NCBI GenBank assembly: GCA_016780525.1
Contig: JADHLR010000016.1
Coordinates: 1 to 16,991 of the forward strand
Length of the DNA: 16,991 nucleotides
Reading direction: 5' to 3'
Origin: Candidatus Puniceispirillum sp.
GTDB taxonomy: Bacteria; Pseudomonadota; Alphaproteobacteria; Puniceispirillales; Puniceispirillaceae
The position numbers were made by a program, and so were the translations under genes. Under the pieces are notes generated by a model that saw nothing but the letters and a program-made list of their open reading frames with translations, did not search any database and was not told where the DNA came from. Shown piece by piece: positions 13,113-16,991 of this stretch. Position 1 is the stretch's first letter. Each line of letters starts with the position of its first letter.

Positions 13113-13214
13113 GGTGAGTCATGTGGCAGTGGGAGCTTCGCCGGATCTGCCTGTTATCGAGTAGCCGCGGCTGTTGTCATTCTTGTCTTACAGCGCCAAA
13201 TCAGGGAACCTATA

Positions 13215-13733
13215 ATGCAACCGAAACAGCAGAATTCCTTTACCTATGATGAGCTGATCAGCTGTGCCAAAGGACAAATGTTTGGCCCGGGCAACCCGCA
13301 ATTGCCAATGCCGCCGATGCTGATGTGTGACCGCATCACCAACATCGACGATACCAGCGGGACATTTGGCAAAGGCCAGATCGACGCTGAATTGGATATT
13401 CATCCGGATTTATGGTTTTTTCCCTGCCATTTTGAGGGCGACCCGGTGATGCCGGGATGCCTTGGCATGGACGCTTTATGGCAGCTGGTCGGGTTTTTTC
13501 TTGGTTGGTCTGGCGGGCTTGGCCGGGGCCGCGCATTATCCGTTGGCGAAGTCAAATTTACCGGTCAGATTCTGCCCGAAAACAAGCGCGTTCAATTTCG
13601 CCTCGATATGAAGCGGGTTATCATGCGACGCTTGGTTATGGGAATCGCTGATGGCAAAGTATTATGCGATGGTGAAGTGGTTTTTGAAGCGAACGACATT
13701 CGCGTTGGTCTATTCACACCGGAAGGAAATTAA
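13215..13733 (+). CDS. fabA: 3-hydroxydecanoyl-ACP dehydratase/isomerase FabA
   Basis: FabA dehydrates 3-hydroxyacyl-ACP and isomerises trans-2-decenoyl-ACP to cis-3-decenoyl-ACP, the branch point to unsaturated fatty acids. The 172-residue length equals that of the E. coli enzyme. The hot-dog fold carries catalytic His72 in FFPCHFEGDPVMPGCLGMDA and Asp86 just after it. AGGGA lies eight bases before the ATG at 13215. The frame is open to an ATG at 13032, but the extra 61 residues are unlike any FabA and cover the promoter region. It is first in the fabA-fabB-fabI run and is divergent from irr. Confidence 0.97.
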   Translation: MQPKQQNSFTYDELISCAKGQMFGPGNPQLPMPPMLMCDRITNIDDTSGTFGKGQIDAELDIHPDLWFFPCHFEGDPVMPGCLGMDALWQLVGFFLGWSGGLGRGRALSVGEVKFTGQILPENKRVQFRLDMKRVIMRRLVMGIADGKVLCDGEVVFEANDIRVGLFTPEGN

Positions 13734-13738
13734 ATATC

Positions 13739-14974
13739 ATGCGTCGCGTTGTAATTACAGGGATCGGCATTGTTTCGTCGATTGGCAATAATGTTGACGA
13801 GGTGACCAGCTCACTGCGCCATGGCACATCAGGCATTGTCGCTGCACCAGAATATACCGAGCTTGGGTTTCGCAGTCAGGTGCATGGCACGGTAAAGCTC
13901 GATGTGGCTGAACATATAGACCGGAAACAGCTGCGCTTTATGGGCGAGGGCGCGGCCTATGCCGTGCTGGCCATGGAACAGGCGATTGCTGATGCTGGTC
14001 TCGATGACAATCAGGTTTCACATGTGAAAACCGGGTTGGTGGCCGGATCAGGTGGCCCGTCAACGGCGAATTTGCTGGCGGCTTTTGACATCACCCGCGA
14101 AAAAGGCCCAAAACGTATCGGGCCATATATGGTGCCACGTTGCATGTCATCAACAGTGTCTGCCTGTATCGCCACATTTTTTAAGATCAAAGGCATTAAT
14201 TATTCGATTTCATCAGCCTGTTCGACCTCAGCACATTGCATCACCGCTGGTGCCGACGCTATTCGAAGCGGCAGCCAGAATATTGTGTTTGCTGGCGGCG
14301 GCGAGGAACTGCATTGGACATTATCCGTGCTGTTCGACGCCATGGGCGCGATGTCATCGAAATATAATGACACGCCAGAAACAGCATCCCGCCCCTATGA
14401 CACTGACCGGGACGGGTTTGTCATTGCCGGCGGTGGCGGCATGGTGGTGCTTGAAGATATGGATCATGCGCTGGCACGCGGCGCTAAAATCTATGCCGAA
14501 CTTGTTGGCTATGGTGCCAATTCTGATGGTGATGACATGGTGGCACCATCTGGCGAAGGTGCGGTGCGCTGTATGGAACTGGCACTGGCCGGGTTTGACG
14601 GTAATGCGCTGACCGACAAGGTTGACTATATCAACGCGCATGGCACCTCAACACCAGTCGGTGATGTAAAAGAGCTGGACGCTGTGCGGAGCGTTTTTGG
14701 GCCACGCGGCTATTTGCCTGTCGTGACCTCGACAAAATCGCTCACCGGGCATTCGCTTGGCGCGACCGGTGTACAGGAAGCCATTTACACACTGATTATG
14801 ATGCAGAATAGCTTTATTGCCGCATCTGCCAATATCAGCAACCCGGATCCGGCCATCGGTGATATTCCGGTGCCACAAACCCGTCTCGACGATATCTCAA
14901 TCGGGCTGGCGCTCTCAAACTCCTTCGGATTTGGCGGCACCAATGCCACTTTGGCGCTGCGAAAGGTGTCTTAA
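13739..14974 (+). CDS. fabB: 3-oxoacyl-ACP synthase I (KAS I) FabB
   Basis: FabB condenses malonyl-ACP with acyl-ACP and is the synthase that elongates the cis-3-decenoyl-ACP made by FabA. The 411-residue product has the catalytic cysteine in ISSACSTSAHC (C161), His301 in INAHGTSTPVGD, and Lys333/His338 in TSTKSLTGHSLGATG. This is the Cys-His-His triad expected of KAS I/II. Its place directly after fabA, five bases from the fabA stop, points to FabB rather than FabF. The upstream GAAGGAA is rather far (about 12 bases) from the ATG. Confidence 0.96.
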   Translation: MRRVVITGIGIVSSIGNNVDEVTSSLRHGTSGIVAAPEYTELGFRSQVHGTVKLDVAEHIDRKQLRFMGEGAAYAVLAMEQAIADAGLDDNQVSHVKTGLVAGSGGPSTANLLAAFDITREKGPKRIGPYMVPRCMSSTVSACIATFFKIKGINYSISSACSTSAHCITAGADAIRSGSQNIVFAGGGEELHWTLSVLFDAMGAMSSKYNDTPETASRPYDTDRDGFVIAGGGGMVVLEDMDHALARGAKIYAELVGYGANSDGDDMVAPSGEGAVRCMELALAGFDGNALTDKVDYINAHGTSTPVGDVKELDAVRSVFGPRGYLPVVTSTKSLTGHSLGATGVQEAIYTLIMMQNSFIAASANISNPDPAIGDIPVPQTRLDDISIGLALSNSFGFGGTNATLALRKVS

Positions 14975-14976
14975 CT

Positions 14977-15768
14977 ATGCAGCCAGCAAAACTCCTGGCT
15001 GGCAAGCGCGGCCTTGTGATGGGCGTCGCCAACGACAAATCAATCGCCTGGGGAATCGCCGCAGCGGCAGCGGCGCAGGGCGCTGAAATTGCCTTTTCCT
15101 ATCAAATGGAAGGGTTTGGCAAGCGCCTAAAGCCGCTGGCTGACTCAATTGGTTCAGATATTCTGATTGAATGTGATGTTGCCGCCGAAGGCGCTGTTCA
15201 AAACTGTTTTGATGATCTGGCACAGCATTGGCCACAGATTGATTTTGTCGTGCATGCGCTGGCCTATTCAGATAAAGCTGAACTCAAAGGCGCTTATCTC
15301 GATACCAGCCGTGACAATTTCACCAATACCATGATGGTGTCTGCCTATTCCTTTACCGAAGTGGCGCGCGCCGCCAGACCGATGATGGCAGATGGCGGCG
15401 CTTTACTCACGCTCAGCTATATCGGCGCACAACGAATCACCCCGAATTACAATGTTATGGGTGTTGCGAAAGCCGCGTTAGAGGCCTCGGTACGCTATCT
15501 TGCGGTCGATCTTGGTGGTGAAAATATTCGCGTCAACGGCCTGTCAGCCGGGCCTATGCGGACGCTTGCCGGTGCCGCCATTGGTGGCGCCCGCCATATT
15601 TTCCGGCATTCAGAAACACATGCACCATTGCGCCGCAACCCGGGGCTTGATGAGGTGGGGCGGTCTGGTCTCTATCTGATTTCAGATTTATCATCCGGCG
15701 TCACCGGCGAAGTGCATTTTGTTGATGGCGGCTTTAACACAACCGCCATCCCGTTTGAAGACAGCTAG
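14977..15768 (+). CDS. fabI: Enoyl-ACP reductase (NADH) FabI
   Basis: FabI reduces trans-2-enoyl-ACP, the last step of each fatty acid elongation cycle. The 263 residues form a Rossmann-fold SDR with the divergent FabI nucleotide-binding start GVANDKSIAWGI (about 16-27). The Y-x6-K active site is Y158 and K165 in PNYNVMGVAKAALEASVRYL, with Y148 ahead of it. LSAGPMRTLAG and a C-terminal GEVHFVDGGFN follow. The ATG lies two bases after the fabB stop, so the three fab genes are very likely one operon. The intact SYIGAQRITPNYN stretch is typical of alphaproteobacterial FabI. Confidence 0.96.
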   Translation: MQPAKLLAGKRGLVMGVANDKSIAWGIAAAAAAQGAEIAFSYQMEGFGKRLKPLADSIGSDILIECDVAAEGAVQNCFDDLAQHWPQIDFVVHALAYSDKAELKGAYLDTSRDNFTNTMMVSAYSFTEVARAARPMMADGGALLTLSYIGAQRITPNYNVMGVAKAALEASVRYLAVDLGGENIRVNGLSAGPMRTLAGAAIGGARHIFRHSETHAPLRRNPGLDEVGRSGLYLISDLSSGVTGEVHFVDGGFNTTAIPFEDS

Positions 15769-15798
15769 ACAAGGCCCGCTGCTGTCACCGGCCGCGCA

Positions 15799-16785
15799 TC
15801 AGCTGTTGTTACGTTCCCATGCCAGCGCATCACTGACGATCTGGCGCAAATCATCATAGCGTGGTGCCCAGCCTAATGCGCTGCGTAATTTTGTCGAATC
15901 AGCAACCAGAACAGCCGCATCACCGGGCCGACGCGGCGCATCGGTGACATCCAGTGGCTTGCCTGCTACCGACGCCACAACATCCAGCACATCGCGCACC
16001 GACGCCCCATGCCCGTACCCGCAATTAGCCAACAAAGATGCGCCGCCTTTCTGCAAATAGGACAAGGCTGCCATATGCGCTGCAATCAGATCAGACACAT
16101 GAATATAATCGCGAATACAGGTGCCATCCGGGGTCGGATAATCGGTGCCATATACCTGCATGGCGGCGCGTTTGCCAATAGCTGCCTCGACAGCAATTTT
16201 GATAAGATGCGTCGCCGGCTGTGACAATTGGCCAGACCGCCCCTGCGGATCGGCACCAGCGACGTTAAAATAACGTAAAATCACATAAGACAGGTCAGTG
16301 GCCGCGGCGCTGTCACGCAACACCATCTCTGACATCAGCTTGCTGCTGCCATAGGGGTTTTCCGGCTGGGTGTTGGCGCCTTCATTGATGGGGCTGACAT
16401 CCTGATTGCCATAGACAGCTGCGGTTGAGGAAAACACAAACCGTTTGATGCCGGCATCCACACAGGCGGCAATAAAACGCGTCGTGTTCACCGTATTGTT
16501 CACATAATATTTCAGCGGGTCGGCGACCGATTCAGGAACCACAATCGATGCCGCAAAATGCGCGACAGCATCAATCTTATGACTGTCGCAAATCTCCGCC
16601 ACCAGCGCGCTATCGCCCACATTACCGCGAAATAGCGGAACACCAGATGGCACCAGTTTTTCATGACCCGTTGAAAAATCATCAATGATGACAGGCGTAT
16701 GACCAGCATCAAGCAATGCCAGAACCATATGGCTGCCAATGTAACCGGCACCGCCAGTTACCAAAACTGTCATGCGTTCGGACAT
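15799..16785 (-). CDS. galE: UDP-glucose 4-epimerase GalE
   Basis: GalE interconverts UDP-glucose and UDP-galactose using bound NAD and feeds surface polysaccharide synthesis. The 328-residue product has the NAD-binding TGGAGYIGSH (about 10-19), the catalytic Ser/Thr in FSSTAAVYG (119-121) and the Y-x3-K pair Y145/K149 in NPYGSSKLMSE. RYFNVAGADPQGRSGQ and IRDYIHVSDL are typical. AAGGGA lies seven bases before the ATG at 16785; an in-frame ATG at 16830 would add 15 unrelated residues. It is convergent with fabI, 30 bases apart. No gal genes are next to it, so a role in polysaccharide synthesis is an inference. Confidence 0.96.
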   Translation of the reverse strand: MSERMTVLVTGGAGYIGSHMVLALLDAGHTPVIIDDFSTGHEKLVPSGVPLFRGNVGDSALVAEICDSHKIDAVAHFAASIVVPESVADPLKYYVNNTVNTTRFIAACVDAGIKRFVFSSTAAVYGNQDVSPINEGANTQPENPYGSSKLMSEMVLRDSAAATDLSYVILRYFNVAGADPQGRSGQLSQPATHLIKIAVEAAIGKRAAMQVYGTDYPTPDGTCIRDYIHVSDLIAAHMAALSYLQKGGASLLANCGYGHGASVRDVLDVVASVAGKPLDVTDAPRRPGDAAVLVADSTKLRSALGWAPRYDDLRQIVSDALAWERNNS

Positions 16786-16813
16786 TGCAACATCCCTTTT
16801 TAACCAATGCGCC

Positions 16814-16828
16814 GCCAGCGTTGCTGGC
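16814..16828 (-). promoter_or_regulatory. Small hairpin in the galE leader
   Basis: GCCAGC-GTT-GCTGGC is a perfect 6-bp stem with a three-base loop, about 30 bases upstream of the galE start. No T-run follows. It may affect message stability or be incidental. Confidence 0.3.
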
Positions 16829-16896
16829 ATTATCTAACGATAGCATTAAACGCGGTATTTTACAGCCACAAGATAGGCCCAAAAAACGAGCTCTTG

Positions 16897-16929
16897 AAAA
16901 AAAGGGGGGCTCTGAAAAAACGAGGCCCC
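16897..16929 (-). terminator. Rho-independent terminator of the gene entering from the right edge
   Basis: On the minus strand GGGGC and TC pair with GA and GCCCC around a T-rich loop, with one bulged base, and seven T residues follow (16897-16903). A second T-run lies a little further on. It comes 28 bases after the stop codon at 16957. Confidence 0.7.
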
Positions 16930-16956
16930 GTTAATTATAACATATGATCAAACAGC

Positions 16957-16991
16957 TTACTCGGCGTCGGCTGCCTCTTCCAGATCAGCAC
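16957..16991 (-). CDS. C-terminal end of an unidentified protein (runs off the window)
   Basis: Only ten codons and the TAA stop are inside the window. They read ADLEEAADAE, an acidic, alanine-rich tail that fits many proteins. The frame is supported by the strong terminator just downstream. I do not assign a family. Confidence 0.5.
   Translation of the reverse strand, partial: ADLEEAADAE

Noticed and set aside
13032..13214. 61-residue N-terminal extension of FabA in the same frame
   Set aside because: The added residues do not resemble any FabA, the family length of 172 is met from 13215, and a ribosome site precedes that ATG.

Overview
The window looks like ordinary chromosomal DNA from an alphaproteobacterium. 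I see no insertion sequence, phage gene, CRISPR array, tRNA or rRNA. The assignment rests on two neighbourhoods known from that class: dnaA-rpsT-mutM divergent from ubiE-ubiB-coaBC-dut, and a Fur-family regulator of the Irr type (FDTNT followed by a run of histidines) next to fabA-fabB-fabI. Base composition is moderately GC-rich and codon use looks even throughout. A marine SAR116-like or Rhodospirillales-like origin is possible, but it cannot be fixed from the sequence alone.

Layout. 1-874 (minus): 5' part of dnaA, with a short overlapping upstream ORF that carries the best ribosome-binding site. 875-1354: gene-free dnaA control region with a nested palindrome, a possible promoter and the rpsT terminator. 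1355-3186 (minus): rpsT with a near-consensus promoter, a small membrane-anchored protein of unknown function, and mutM. 3317-8359 (plus): a tight run ubiE-ubiB-coaBC-dut-moeB/thiF with overlapping or nearly touching genes, so probably one transcript. CoaBC carries an extra N-terminal helix-turn-helix-like region. 8360-9346 (minus): a 2-hydroxyacid dehydrogenase whose stop codon abuts that of moeB. 9497-10042 (plus): an exported protein with two bacterial SH3-like repeats. 10187-13000 (minus): katG, preceded by irr, each with its own recognisable promoter; an Irr-box-like inverted repeat sits just upstream of the katG -35 element. 13215-15768 (plus): fabA-fabB-fabI. 15799-16785 (minus): galE. 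16957-16991 (minus): last ten codons of an unidentified gene with a strong terminator behind it.

How the genes work together. The left half is housekeeping: replication start, ribosome assembly, 8-oxoguanine repair, ubiquinone synthesis, coenzyme A synthesis, dUTP removal and sulfur-carrier activation. The right half joins iron and haem sensing (Irr) to peroxide defence (KatG, a haem enzyme) and to unsaturated fatty acid synthesis (FabA/FabB/FabI). The points most worth a second look are the HTH-CoaBC fusion, the Irr-box-like element at katG, the overlapping leader ORF of dnaA, and two in-frame tandem repeats, one in the DnaA linker and one in the unknown membrane protein.
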